Source: Bacteroidaceae bacterium | Lineage (GTDB): Bacteria > Bacteroidota > Bacteroidia > Bacteroidales > Bacteroidaceae | Length of the DNA stretch: 64,000 bases | NCBI GenBank assembly: GCA_017642425.1 | Contig: JAGCPB010000020.1 | Span: 118,696 to 182,695, forward strand | Reading direction: 5' to 3' | In this document: positions 1 through 8,890 of the stretch, one piece after another | Numbering within the stretch: the first letter of the stretch is position 1 | Layout: each line of letters starts with the position of its first letter | The notes under the pieces: model-generated | Seen by the model: the letters and a program-made list of their open reading frames with translations, nothing else | The model's database searches: none | What the model was told of the DNA's origin: nothing | Translations under genes and position numbers: made by a program

Positions 1-480
1 ATAGGCCAGGATCCTTATCATGAACCGGGACAGGCTCACGGATTGTGCTTTTCGGTCAATGACGGCGTGCAGTTCCCGCCATCATTACGGAATATTTTCA
101 AGGAGATAAGTGATGACCTGGGCAAACCCGTTCCCGTGAGCGGTGACCTTACCCGATGGGCACGCCAGGGGGTGCTGCTGCTTAACGCAACCCTTACGGT
201 CCGTGCCGGTCAGGCCGGCTCCCATCAGGGACGCGGATGGGAGGAGTTTACCGATGCAGTGATAAAGGAGCTGAATGCCTCAAGAGACGGCCTTGTGTTC
301 ATTCTTTGGGGTAGTTACGCCAAAAAGAAAGGAACTGTCATTGACCGTTCCCGTCATCTGGTCCTTTCATCGGCTCATCCGTCACCCCTGTCAGCCTACA
401 ACGGCTTCTTTGGCAATCACCATTTCAGCCAGGCCAATGACTGGCTCATAAAACACGGAGAGGCTCCCATAGAATGGTAA
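1..480 (+). CDS. ung: Uracil-DNA glycosylase, 3' part
   Basis: This gene is cut by the left edge of the window; the visible part is about 159 residues. Family 1 uracil-DNA glycosylases remove uracil from DNA by cleaving the N-glycosidic bond, the first step of base-excision repair. The frame is open from base 1 and begins with IGQDPYH, the family's water-activating loop with the catalytic Asp. It is followed by the FSV segment and, near the C-terminus, HPSPLS, the minor-groove Leu/His loop. LLLNATLTV in the middle matches the conserved LLLN uracil-recognition segment. The TTG at 43 is not a real start, because conserved coding sequence lies upstream of it. The reading frame ends at TAA 478-480, just before a convergent tRNA-Arg gene. 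Identification is firm; only the N-terminus is missing. Confidence 0.95.
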   Translation: MGQDPYHEPGQAHGLCFSVNDGVQFPPSLRNIFKEISDDLGKPVPVSGDLTRWARQGVLLLNATLTVRAGQAGSHQGRGWEEFTDAVIKELNASRDGLVFILWGSYAKKKGTVIDRSRHLVLSSAHPSPLSAYNGFFGNHHFSQANDWLIKHGEAPIEW

Positions 481-489
481 CCTCTCCTG

Positions 490-563
490 TGACCCCGTTG
501 GGACTCAAACCCAAGACCTGCAGAACCGGAATCTGACGCTCTATTCAACTGAGCTACGGGGCC
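490..563 (-). tRNA. tRNA-Arg (anticodon CCG)
   Basis: Read on the minus strand, the 7-bp acceptor stem GGCCCCG pairs with CGGGGTC (one G-U), with discriminator A. The D stem is GCTC/GAGC, and the T arm is TTGGG-TTTGAGT-CCCAA. The anticodon loop is TTCCGGT, giving anticodon CCG, which reads the Arg codon CGG. The anticodon stem has four good pairs and an unpaired U/C at positions 27-43. CCA is not encoded. The gene runs convergently against ung. Confidence 0.93.
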
Positions 564-625
564 AATGCGGACGCGAAGATACGCAATTATTTCGGGATTT
601 ATTTTTCCGCTGAATAATATTGGAT

Positions 626-633
626 TATTTTTG
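626..633 (+). promoter_or_regulatory. Putative -7 box upstream of the 669 gene
   Basis: TATTTTTG matches the Bacteroidota vegetative -7 consensus TAnnTTTG and lies 35 bp before the ATG at 669. No good -33 TTTG is visible, so this rests on the -7 element and its position. Confidence 0.45.
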
Positions 634-668
634 CACTGATAAAACTGTAAACCTTAACTAAAAATATT

Positions 669-1526
669 ATGAGAAAATTATTCTTACTCTTATTTGTGGC
701 CGGCATGGCTTGCGGTGTTTCGGCACAGGATAACATGGAAGCTTTCCGCCATCTTTCCATAGGCGGTGAAGTAGGTCTGCACGGTTTCGGTGTAGAAGTG
801 GCAATACCCATTCAGAAACATTTCGTTCTAAAGGCAGGATACAACTGGGCTCCTGCAGGCGATCTGATCAGCACTGATCTGTCCCTTGATACTGAAGAAC
901 TTCGTGAGGCCCAGGAGCAGTATACAGCTGCTACATCATATGAGTTCCAGAACAAGTTCGGAGATGAGGCTATAATCCACGCCGGATTGCAGATGGGTCT
1001 TACCAACTACAAGGCAATGATCAACTGGTATCCCTTTGCATCGGGCCGTCTGTATATTGCCGGTGGTATCTATTATACCCCTGATGACAAACAGAACGAT
1101 CCTTTCCTGAGAATAAGCGGTAATACCACTGAGAATGACTGGGCAGCTTTACAGGAACTGAATGAGAAGTATCCGGATCCATCTGGAGAAAGGGAGATGG
1201 CACTTGAGATAGGCGAAGAGAAATATGCCGTCATTGAGAAGGACGGTTGCGGCTATCTTCAGGCTGATTACAAGTTTGATCCTCTTAAATACTATGTAGG
1301 TTTAGGTCTGGGTCGCTGCATCCCCAACGGCAGGTTAGGACTGCAGCTTGAGTTAGGCGCCATGATTTATCAGAACTCAGTGCTTTCATGCCAGGACAAG
1401 GAGGTAGGCTCCATAACTGATGCCGCCGACGGACTGGGCAATGACGCCAAGGAGATACTGGAGTATGTGGACAAGTATCCCATCTATCCGCAGCTTACTC
1501 TGCGCCTTTGTTTCCGTATGTTCTGA
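669..1526 (+). CDS. Secreted or outer-membrane protein of unknown function
   Basis: A 285-residue protein I do not recognise as a named family. It begins with a clear signal peptide (MRKLFLLLFVAGMACG, cleavage near SAQ-D, about residue 20). Alternating hydrophobic and polar strands follow, rich in Gly and aromatics, for example HFVLKAGYNW, YYVGLGLGRC and GRLGLQLELGAMIY. It ends in LTLRLCFRMF, a terminal aromatic strand typical of outer-membrane beta-barrels. A small barrel of perhaps 8-10 strands with a soluble insertion around residues 130-190 is plausible. It lies 54 bp upstream of the GH97 gene on the same strand, so the two may be co-transcribed. No functional claim beyond envelope location is justified. 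Confidence 0.75.
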   Translation: MRKLFLLLFVAGMACGVSAQDNMEAFRHLSIGGEVGLHGFGVEVAIPIQKHFVLKAGYNWAPAGDLISTDLSLDTEELREAQEQYTAATSYEFQNKFGDEAIIHAGLQMGLTNYKAMINWYPFASGRLYIAGGIYYTPDDKQNDPFLRISGNTTENDWAALQELNEKYPDPSGEREMALEIGEEKYAVIEKDGCGYLQADYKFDPLKYYVGLGLGRCIPNGRLGLQLELGAMIYQNSVLSCQDKEVGSITDAADGLGNDAKEILEYVDKYPIYPQLTLRLCFRMF

Positions 1527-1580
1527 TATCCTTTAACCAAATATAGCACGAAAGAAAACTTACAACCTTGAATTAGAATT

Positions 1581-3596
1581 ATGAGAAAAGTTATAGCATA
1601 TGCAGTTGCAATGGCACTTGTGTGCCTTGGTATACAGGCTCAGGAGAGCTCCGTAGTACCTGACCTTAAGAGCCCTGACGGCCGTCTGGTGGTGTCATTC
1701 AATCTTACGGGAACCGACAGCCCTACCTATTCGGTTAAGTATGACGGCAAGCAGATGCTTGAGGATTCCCCCATAGGCATCATGCTTGATATGGGGTCCA
1801 AACCCACTCTTGAGGGATTGCCTCAAGGGCGAGAGGCCGCCAATGGTGACTTTACCAGGAATCTCAGTCTGGTAAAATGCAGCACTGAGAGCTCTCAGGT
1901 GGATTATACCATGGACCGTATCAAGACGGCTCATGTCAGTCACGCATACAACGCTGCCGTGATAGAGTTGCAGAATGCCGCAAACCAGAACATAGAGTTT
2001 GAGTTCCGTGTAAGCGACAATGACATAGCTATCCGTTATAACATTCCCAAACCGCGTCAGCGTGCCAGCACGCGTGTGCTGTTTGAGAACACCGGTTTCC
2101 GTTTCCCCGACGGCACAACCACATTCCTCACTCCGCAGAGTGACGCAATGATTGGCTGGCAGCGCAGCAAGCCCAGTTATGAGGAGGGATATTCTCGTGA
2201 CGGTGAGATGAATGTACGTTCACAGTATGGTCACGGTTACACATTCCCCGGTCTGTTCCATGTGGGACAGAACGGTTGGGTGCTGCTTTCAGAGACCGGT
2301 GTGAGCAGCAGCTACTGCGGTTCACGCCTGGGCGACTGCAAGGACAATACCTACAAGATTGAGTTCCCCATGCCCGATGAGAACAACGGCATTGGTACCG
2401 TATGTCCCGCATTCCGTCTGCCGGGTTCAACTCCATGGCGTACAATCACCGTGGGTGCTGACCTCAAGCCGATAGTTGAGACCACGGTAATGTGGGATTA
2501 TGTGGAGCCGCTCTATGAGGCACACCATGATTACAAGTACGGCCGCAGCACCTGGAGCTGGATTGTATGGCAGGATGCTTCATGCAACTGGGACGATCAG
2601 GTCAAGTTCATAGACCTGGCCAGCGAGATGGGTTGGGAGTATATCCTTATTGATGCCGGTTGGGACCAGAACATAGGCTACGAGCGTATGGAGCAGCTTA
2701 TCAAATACGCCAATTCCAAGAAAGTAGACGTGTTCCTTTGGTACAGTTCAAGCGGTTACTGGAATGATATAGTACAGAGCCCCATCTGCAAGATGGATAA
2801 CTCAATCATCCGCAAGCAGGAGATGGCCTGGCTTGAGAAGGTTGGCTGCAAGGGAATCAAGGTTGATTTCTGGGGCGGCGACAAGCAGGAGACCATACGT
2901 CTCTATGAAGAGGTGCTTTCTGATGCCAATGACCATGGTATCATGTGCATATTCCACGGCTGCACACTGCCTCGCGGCTGGGAGAGAATGTATCCCAACT
3001 ACGTAGGTTCTGAGGCTGTCCTGGCATCGGAGAACATGTACTTTGGTCAGGGCGCATGTGATGAGGAGGCATTCAAGGCCACTCTCCATCCGTTTGTACG
3101 CAACACAGTGGGTTGCATGGAATTTGGCGGCTGCTTCATGAACCGTATCCTCAACAAGCAGAACAGCGGACGCGGATCACAGCTCAAGACCACTCCGATA
3201 TTCCAGATAGCTACAGAGGTTATATTCCAGAACCCAATCCAGAACATAGCCATCTGCCCCAACAATCTGGAGGATGCCCCCAAGATATGTATGGACTGGC
3301 TGCGTGACGCTCCCACCACCTGGACCGAGACACGTTTCCTGGACGGCTATCCCGGCAAGTATGTGATTCTGGCACGCAAGAGTACTGACGGCCGCTGGTT
3401 CGTGGCAGGCCTGAACGCTACAGGAGAGGTTATCAAGAGCAAGATTGACCTTTCATTCCTGAGTGACGGCGATGTTCAGTTATATACTGATGACAAGAAA
3501 ACTATGGAGCCTACGTTGAGCACACTCAAACTCAAGACCAGAAAGCCGTACGAGTTTGTAATGCAGCCCAGCGGCGCTACAATGATAATGAAGTGA
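1581..3596 (+). CDS. Glycoside hydrolase family 97 (alpha-galactosidase-like)
   Basis: A 671-residue secreted enzyme with a signal peptide (MRKVIAYAVAMALVCLGIQA). GH97 proteins hydrolyse alpha-linked galactose or glucose and have an N-terminal beta-sandwich, a (beta/alpha)8 barrel and a C-terminal beta-domain. Here the N-terminal domain spans about residues 25-290. The barrel starts near WSWIVWQDASCNWDDQ and contains WEYILIDAGWD. KVDFWGGDKQE lies around residues 427-437. GH97 has inverting alpha-glucosidases (SusB type, Glu base) and retaining alpha-galactosidases with an Asp nucleophile in a KVDF context. The Asp in KVDFWGGD suggests the retaining alpha-galactosidase branch, which is an inference. 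No SusC/SusD pair is nearby, so it is an orphan enzyme outside a visible polysaccharide-utilisation locus. A small lipoprotein gene follows after 17 bp. Confidence 0.92.
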   Translation: MRKVIAYAVAMALVCLGIQAQESSVVPDLKSPDGRLVVSFNLTGTDSPTYSVKYDGKQMLEDSPIGIMLDMGSKPTLEGLPQGREAANGDFTRNLSLVKCSTESSQVDYTMDRIKTAHVSHAYNAAVIELQNAANQNIEFEFRVSDNDIAIRYNIPKPRQRASTRVLFENTGFRFPDGTTTFLTPQSDAMIGWQRSKPSYEEGYSRDGEMNVRSQYGHGYTFPGLFHVGQNGWVLLSETGVSSSYCGSRLGDCKDNTYKIEFPMPDENNGIGTVCPAFRLPGSTPWRTITVGADLKPIVETTVMWDYVEPLYEAHHDYKYGRSTWSWIVWQDASCNWDDQVKFIDLASEMGWEYILIDAGWDQNIGYERMEQLIKYANSKKVDVFLWYSSSGYWNDIVQSPICKMDNSIIRKQEMAWLEKVGCKGIKVDFWGGDKQETIRLYEEVLSDANDHGIMCIFHGCTLPRGWERMYPNYVGSEAVLASENMYFGQGACDEEAFKATLHPFVRNTVGCMEFGGCFMNRILNKQNSGRGSQLKTTPIFQIATEVIFQNPIQNIAICPNNLEDAPKICMDWLRDAPTTWTETRFLDGYPGKYVILARKSTDGRWFVAGLNATGEVIKSKIDLSFLSDGDVQLYTDDKKTMEPTLSTLKLKTRKPYEFVMQPSGATMIMK

Positions 3597-3613
3597 CTAT
3601 CTGTTAAATAAAA

Positions 3614-4210
3614 ATGTATATGAAAAAGGTTTCAATTATTCTGACTGTGGTTGCACTATGCGTGCTCACAGCATCATGCGGTGTTCTTGGAGCAGGCGGT
3701 AACGGTTCAGGTTCCGTAAACGGTCAGCAGTCCGGTGCAGCTCTTAAGAGTCTCTATTCACAGTACAAGACTGACGGAAAGGTTGACCTGACCAACTTGA
3801 ACAATGTGATCAGTATGGCTCAGCTTGTAAACGGAATACAAGGTCTCAAGGGTATTGATGACAAGAGCCGTTTCTATACGGATTTTGCTACCGGACTGAT
3901 ACTTGGATCAAACAATCTGGTTACACAGCAGACCTCAAATCCTGTTACCAATACATTGCAGACATTGGTTTCGGGCACTGACCTTACGGCAATTGCAGCT
4001 GCAGGACTGGCTGCCGCAGCCCAGACCCAGCAGGCTCAGCAGGCCGCCACTCAGACCCAGCAGGCTGCAACCCAGACTCAGCAGGCAGCTGCTACAACAG
4101 GCAACAATGTGGCAAATACGGTAGCTGCAATATCAGAGACTACAGCAGGTGTATCAAACACCCTGTCATCACTGGCTACCATATTCAGCCTCTTTGGCGG
4201 TGGTAATTAA
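3614..4210 (+). CDS. Small lipoprotein with Gln/Ala heptapeptide repeats
   Basis: A 198-residue (or 196 from the ATG at 3620) lipoprotein. The signal peptide MKKVSIILTVVALCVLTASC ends in a lipobox with Cys at about residue 22. The segment after Cys is Gly/Ser-rich. Residues 35-120 look helical. Residues 135-160 contain tandem QTQQAAT-like heptapeptides (three near-copies), followed by a Thr/Ala/Ser-rich helix and a terminal FGGGN. The repeats are also DNA-level near-repeats at about 4020-4092, so copy number could vary. The second ATG (3620) gives a more usual MKK start. Downstream lie a heptad repeat and a strong terminator, ending a unit that probably begins at 669 or 1581. Function unknown. 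Confidence 0.7.
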   Translation: MYMKKVSIILTVVALCVLTASCGVLGAGGNGSGSVNGQQSGAALKSLYSQYKTDGKVDLTNLNNVISMAQLVNGIQGLKGIDDKSRFYTDFATGLILGSNNLVTQQTSNPVTNTLQTLVSGTDLTAIAAAGLAAAAQTQQAQQAATQTQQAATQTQQAAATTGNNVANTVAAISETTAGVSNTLSSLATIFSLFGGGN

Positions 4211-4212
4211 TC

Positions 4213-4233
4213 TGACAGCCAATAGCTGACAGC
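4213..4233. repeat. Heptad repeat GCTRTYR, copy 1
   Basis: On the minus strand this reads as 7-nt units GCTGTCA-GCTATTG-GCTGTCA. It sits between the stop of the 3614 gene and its terminator. Similar arrays occur at 20927 and 21013. Confidence 0.6.
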
Positions 4234-4236
4234 AAA

Positions 4237-4275
4237 AGTAATAGCGGCGCTGATGTGCCGTTATTACTTTTTTTT
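4237..4275 (+). terminator. Rho-independent terminator
   Basis: A 12-bp stem (4237-4248 with 4257-4268, one G-U pair), 8-nt loop GCTGATGT, then a run of T. It ends transcription of the upstream lipoprotein unit before lysS. Confidence 0.88.
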
Positions 4276-4313
4276 ATTAACTTCGCGGGTTGAAAATAAC
4301 GCACTGAAAAATA

Positions 4314-5825
4314 ATGGAATTAAGTGATCAGGAACAATTCAGGAGAGAGAGTCTGAACGAGTTGCGCGCCATGGGTATAGACCCCTATCCCGCAGCAATG
4401 TATCCCACCAACGCTTTCGCCGCCGAGATAAAAGATAACTTCAAGGATGATGACGCTGAACCGCGTCAGGTCTGCATAGCCGGACGTATGATGAGCCGCC
4501 GTATCATGGGTAAGGCTTCGTTCATAGAGCTTATGGACTCTACAGGCCGTATTCAGGTCTATGTTACCCGTGATGACATCTGTCCCGATGAGGAGGACAA
4601 GGAGATGTACAACAAGGTATTCAAGAAACTCCTTGACATAGGTGATTTCATTGGCATAGAGGGATTCGTGTTCCGCACACAGATGGGTGAGATCACCGTT
4701 CACGCCAAGAAACTGACAGTACTCAGCAAGTCGCTGCGTCCGCTGCCTATAGTAAAGTACAAGGACGGCGTGGCATATGACAAGTTTGATGACCCGGACC
4801 TGCGTTACCGTCAGCGTTACGTTGACCTGGTGGTAAATGAGGGTGTAAAGGAGACTTTCCTTAAACGCACCAAAGTAATCCGTACCCTTCGCTCGGTTCT
4901 GGATGAGGCCGGTTACACAGAGGTTGAGACCCCGATACTTCAGCCCATACCAGGAGGTGCAAGCGCACGTCCGTTCATTACGCATCACAACACCCTTGAC
5001 ATAGACCTTTATTGCCGTATAGCAACTGAGCTATACCTTAAGCGTCTTATCGTAGGCGGCTTTGAGGGCGTTTATGAAATTGGCAAGAACTTCCGTAACG
5101 AGGGTATGGACCGCAACCATAATCCTGAATTTACCTGCATGGAGCTTTATGTAGCTTACAAGGACTACAACTGGATGATGGATTTCACAGAGAAACTGCT
5201 TGAGAAGATTGCCATTGCCACCAACGGTACCACCAAGGTCAAGATTGGTGACAATGAGGTTGATTTCAAGGCACCGTACCGCCGTCTGCCTATCCTGGAG
5301 GCCATCAAGGAGAAGACAGGATATGACCTGGAGAGCATGAGTGAAGATGAGATGCGTGAGGTTGCAAAGAAGGTTGGTGTTGAGGTAACACCCTCCATGG
5401 GCAAGGGCAAGCTCATAGACGAGATATTCGGTGAGACCTGTGAGGGCACATTCATCCAGCCCACTTTCATCACTGATTATCCGGTTGAGATGTCACCCCT
5501 TACCAAGATGCACCGCAGCAAGCCCGGACTGACCGAGCGTTTTGAGCTCATGGTAAACGGCAAGGAGCTGGCCAATGCCTACAGTGAGTTGAATGACCCC
5601 ATTGATCAGTATGAACGTTTCCAGGACCAGCTGCGTCTTAGCCAAAAGGGTGATGACGAGGCTATGTTCATAGATCAGGACTTTGTACGTGCATTGGAAT
5701 ATGGCATGCCTCCTACAAGCGGAATAGGTATTGGCATAGACCGTCTGGTTATGCTTATGACCGGACAGCAGGCAATCCAGGAGGTGCTGTTCTTCCCGCA
5801 GATGAAACCCGAATCAAAAGACTGA
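4314..5825 (+). CDS. lysS: Lysyl-tRNA synthetase, class II
   Basis: A 503-residue class II lysyl-tRNA synthetase, which charges tRNA-Lys with lysine using ATP in the cytoplasm. The N-terminal OB-fold anticodon-binding domain covers about residues 50-155 (VCIAGRMMSRRIMGKASFIE). The catalytic domain carries motif 2 FRNEGMDRNHNPEF at about 260-273 and motif 3 GIGIGIDRLVMLMTG at about 470-484. Length is close to the usual 490-510; the longer C-terminal extension seen in some relatives is absent. It is the first gene of a tight run with gpsA (12 bp), pgi (18 bp) and a HAD phosphatase (5 bp), which suggests an operon. Confidence 0.97.
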   Translation: MELSDQEQFRRESLNELRAMGIDPYPAAMYPTNAFAAEIKDNFKDDDAEPRQVCIAGRMMSRRIMGKASFIELMDSTGRIQVYVTRDDICPDEEDKEMYNKVFKKLLDIGDFIGIEGFVFRTQMGEITVHAKKLTVLSKSLRPLPIVKYKDGVAYDKFDDPDLRYRQRYVDLVVNEGVKETFLKRTKVIRTLRSVLDEAGYTEVETPILQPIPGGASARPFITHHNTLDIDLYCRIATELYLKRLIVGGFEGVYEIGKNFRNEGMDRNHNPEFTCMELYVAYKDYNWMMDFTEKLLEKIAIATNGTTKVKIGDNEVDFKAPYRRLPILEAIKEKTGYDLESMSEDEMREVAKKVGVEVTPSMGKGKLIDEIFGETCEGTFIQPTFITDYPVEMSPLTKMHRSKPGLTERFELMVNGKELANAYSELNDPIDQYERFQDQLRLSQKGDDEAMFIDQDFVRALEYGMPPTSGIGIGIDRLVMLMTGQQAIQEVLFFPQMKPESKD

Positions 5826-5837
5826 CAATATAGAATC

Positions 5838-6839
5838 ATGGCAATTCCACAAGGTAAACTGGCTATAATGGGTGGTGGCAGTTGGGCTACGGCCATTGCC
5901 AAGATTCTGCTCTCCACCGAGGATTCCATCAACTGGTACATACGCCGTGATGACCGCATAGCTGATTTCAAGCGGCTCGGACATAACCCGGCATATCTTA
6001 CCGGCGTTCAGTTTGATGTGAACCGCATAAACTTCTCATCGGATATCAACCAAATTGTCCAGGACTCTGACGTGTTGGTTTTTGTGACTCCGTCACCTTA
6101 TTTCAAGAGCCACATGAAAAAGCTAAAGGTTAAGCTCAGGGACAAGTTCGTGGTATCGGCCATTAAAGGTATCGTGCCCGATGACAACCTGCTCATGTCG
6201 GACTATTTCCACCGTTACTACGGTGTTCCCATGGAGAACATTGCTGTGGTAGCCGGTCCTTGCCATGCCGAGGAGGTGGCGCTGGAGCGTCTTTCATACC
6301 TTACTGTAGGATGTCAGGAGATTGAAAATGCGCAGGATATTGCCCGCAAGCTGACCAATTCATATGTAAAGACATCGGTATCACAGGATGTGGCGGGAAT
6401 TGAGTTCAGTTCCGTGCTCAAGAATGTATATGCCATTGCCGCAGGAATCTGCAGCGGACTCAAATACGGTGACAACTTCCAGGCGGTGCTTATGTCAAAC
6501 GCCATACAGGAGATGAACAGTTTCCTGGCTACGGCGCGTCCCATGCCTAACCGTGCGGTCAATGATTCAGTCTATCTGGGTGACCTGCTTGTTACCGGTT
6601 ATTCAAATTTCAGCCGTAACAGGGTGTTCGGAACAATGATAGGCAAAGGCTACTCCGTAAAGGCCGCCCAGCTTGAGATGGAGATGATTGCCGAGGGCTA
6701 TTACGGAACCAAGTGCATGAAGGAGATAAATGAGCATTACCGTGTCAACATGCCCATACTTGATGCCATATACAACATTCTGTATGAGCATATTTCGCCG
6801 GTAATTGAGATAAAACTGCTTACTGATTCATTCAAATAG
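5838..6839 (+). CDS. gpsA: Glycerol-3-phosphate dehydrogenase, NAD(P)+
   Basis: A 333-residue cytoplasmic enzyme that reduces dihydroxyacetone phosphate to sn-glycerol-3-phosphate, the backbone for phospholipids. The N-terminal Rossmann motif is GGGSWATAIA at about residues 11-20. The conserved AIKGIV segment, GPCHAEEV, and EFSSVLKNVYAIAAGI with the catalytic Lys near residue 195 are all present. Length is normal. It follows lysS by 12 bp and precedes pgi by 18 bp, so the three are probably co-transcribed. Confidence 0.97.
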   Translation: MAIPQGKLAIMGGGSWATAIAKILLSTEDSINWYIRRDDRIADFKRLGHNPAYLTGVQFDVNRINFSSDINQIVQDSDVLVFVTPSPYFKSHMKKLKVKLRDKFVVSAIKGIVPDDNLLMSDYFHRYYGVPMENIAVVAGPCHAEEVALERLSYLTVGCQEIENAQDIARKLTNSYVKTSVSQDVAGIEFSSVLKNVYAIAAGICSGLKYGDNFQAVLMSNAIQEMNSFLATARPMPNRAVNDSVYLGDLLVTGYSNFSRNRVFGTMIGKGYSVKAAQLEMEMIAEGYYGTKCMKEINEHYRVNMPILDAIYNILYEHISPVIEIKLLTDSFK

Positions 6840-6857
6840 AAAAAATTAAAAGGGACT

Positions 6858-8201
6858 ATGATAAAGGTTGATATTTCAAAGATTCAGGGTTTTATTCCCT
6901 GTAACGCTATCAAGGCGCTTGAGCAGGAGATAAAGGACTCCATCCTTATGCTTGAGAAAGGCAATGGTGCAGGCAATGATTTTATCGGTTGGATGAATCT
7001 GGCCTCAGGGATGGACGCAGGTCTGCTTGATTCCATAGAAGATGCCGCCCGTGTGTTGCGTGATAACTGTGAGGTGGTCATTGTGGCCGGAATAGGCGGC
7101 AGTTATCTGGGCTCACGTGCCGTAATTGAGGCTTTGAGCAATAGTTTTGGACAACTTATCCAGGACAGTAAGAACCCGCAGATACTCTTTGCCGGTCATA
7201 ATATCAGTGAGGATTACCTGTATGAACTTACAGAGTATATCAAAGGAAAGAAGTTTGGCGTAATCAACATATCAAAGTCTGGTACTACTACTGAGACCGC
7301 CTTGGCATTCCGTCTTCTCAAGAAACAGTGTGAGGATCAGCGCGGCAAGGATGTGGCCCGCAAGGTCATTGTGGCTATAACCGACGCTAAACGCGGCGCC
7401 GCACGTGTATGCGCCGATAAGGAGGGTTACCGCAGTTTCATCATACCTGACAATGTGGGCGGACGTTTCTCGGTGCTTACCCCTGTAGGCCTGCTGCCTA
7501 TAGCTGTTGCCGGTTTTGACATCAGGCAACTGGTCAAGGGTGCCGCCGATATGGAGGCTCGTACCACCAGTAAGGTGGCATACGCCGATAATCCGGCTGC
7601 CATATATGCAGCAGCCCGTAACGCTCTTTACCGCAGCGGCAAGAAGATAGAGATACTGGTTAACTTCCAGCCCAAGCTCCACTACCTTAGCGAGTGGTGG
7701 AAACAGCTCTACGGAGAGTCAGAGGGCAAGGAGAACAAGGGTATATTCCCGGCATCGGTAGATTTCTCTACAGACCTTCACTCCATGGGCCAGTGGATCC
7801 AGGAGGGCGAGCGAACCATATTCGAGACAGTCATATCGGTAGAAAAGGTGCAGCACTCGGTTCTTGTGCCGTCCGATGACGAGAACCTGGACGGTCTGAA
7901 CTTCCTGGCCGGAAAGCATGTGGATGAGGTGAACAAGATGGCCGAACTTGGCACGCAGTTGGCTCATGTTGACGGCGGCGTACCCAATATCCGCATCACC
8001 ATACCGGAACTCAGTGAATACTGGATTGGCCAGCTCATCTATATGTTTGAGAAGGCTTGCGGCATAAGCGGTTACGTACTTGGCGTGAACCCGTTCAACC
8101 AGCCCGGTGTTGAGGCATACAAGAAGAATATGTTTGCCTTGCTTAACAAACCCGGCTATGAGGAGGAGTCAAAGGCCATTCTTGCCCGTATTGGAAAATA
8201 A
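6858..8201 (+). CDS. pgi: Glucose-6-phosphate isomerase
   Basis: A 447-residue phosphoglucose isomerase, which interconverts glucose-6-phosphate and fructose-6-phosphate in glycolysis and gluconeogenesis. The length is that of the short Bacillus-type enzymes rather than the 550-residue E. coli type. The two SIS domains are visible: [12 protein letters not shown] (about residues 79-90), [16 protein letters not shown] (about 136-151), the [10 protein letters not shown] segment near 290 with active-site Glu, and [18 protein letters not shown] near the C-terminus with the catalytic Lys region. It lies between gpsA and a sugar-phosphatase-like HAD protein. Confidence 0.97.
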   Translation: MIKVDISKIQGFIPCNAIKALEQEIKDSILMLEKGNGAGNDFIGWMNLASGMDAGLLDSIEDAARVLRDNCEVVIVAGIGGSYLGSRAVIEALSNSFGQLIQDSKNPQILFAGHNISEDYLYELTEYIKGKKFGVINISKSGTTTETALAFRLLKKQCEDQRGKDVARKVIVAITDAKRGAARVCADKEGYRSFIIPDNVGGRFSVLTPVGLLPIAVAGFDIRQLVKGAADMEARTTSKVAYADNPAAIYAAARNALYRSGKKIEILVNFQPKLHYLSEWWKQLYGESEGKENKGIFPASVDFSTDLHSMGQWIQEGERTIFETVISVEKVQHSVLVPSDDENLDGLNFLAGKHVDEVNKMAELGTQLAHVDGGVPNIRITIPELSEYWIGQLIYMFEKACGISGYVLGVNPFNQPGVEAYKKNMFALLNKPGYEEESKAILARIGK

Positions 8202-8206
8202 GAATC

Positions 8207-8890
8207 ATGTCATTCTCACTTAAGAATAAAAGCGCCATCCTGTTTGACATGGATGGCGTTTTGTATGATTCCATGCCCAACCATTCCAAGGCCTGGAGCC
8301 AGGCTATGGCCAGGTTCGGAATGCACATGACCCCACATGATGTCTATCTTAATGAGGGGGCCACCGGTCATGATACCGTAGTGCGCATCAGCCTGCGTGA
8401 CCGTGGCTATGAGGCAACGGCAAGTGAGATTGATGACATATACGGTTATAAGGCGCAACTTTTCCGCTCCATGCCCGAGGCCCAGGTCATGCCCGGGGCA
8501 AAAGAGGTGTTCCGTAAAGCTGCCGCCGCCGGTCTAAAAATACTGATAGTGACCGGCTCCGGGCAGAAGAACCTGATTGAGCGTGTGCAGAAGGATTTTG
8601 AAGGCTACATAACACGTGACCGTATGGTTACCGCTTTTGAGGTGACACGCGGCAAACCCTATCCTGATCCTTATCTTAAAGGTTTGGAGATTGCGGGAGT
8701 GACGGCCGCCCAAGCCGTGGTCGTAGAGAACGCACCTTTGGGTATACGTGCGGCCGTTGCGGCAGGAATAGATACCATAGCGGTCAACACGGGCCCGCTT
8801 GAAGATGAGATTCTCCAGGCTGAGAAACCTGTACTGCTGCTTCACTCCATGCAGGAGCTGGCAGACAACCTTGAAAACCTATTTGCTTGA
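8207..8890 (+). CDS. HAD-family hydrolase, beta-phosphoglucomutase-like
   Basis: A 227-residue haloacid-dehalogenase-like protein. Motif I is DMDGVLYDSM (about residues 14-23) with nucleophile and acid Asp. A helical C1 cap follows, then motif II VTGSG near 121, a conserved Lys in RGKPYPDPY near 148, and VVENAPLGIRAA near 167 supplying the metal-binding acidic residues. This pattern matches the beta-phosphoglucomutase/phosphoglycolate phosphatase subgroup, which acts on small sugar phosphates. Its place 5 bp after pgi suggests a sugar-phosphate role, but the substrate cannot be read from sequence. Its last 12 bp overlap the end of the convergent aroC. Confidence 0.88.
   Translation: MSFSLKNKSAILFDMDGVLYDSMPNHSKAWSQAMARFGMHMTPHDVYLNEGATGHDTVVRISLRDRGYEATASEIDDIYGYKAQLFRSMPEAQVMPGAKEVFRKAAAAGLKILIVTGSGQKNLIERVQKDFEGYITRDRMVTAFEVTRGKPYPDPYLKGLEIAGVTAAQAVVVENAPLGIRAAVAAGIDTIAVNTGPLEDEILQAEKPVLLLHSMQELADNLENLFA

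Noticed and set aside
4320-4988. 222-codon minus-strand frame within lysS
   Set aside because: It overlaps a clear, conserved gene entirely and has no promoter or plausible protein features.
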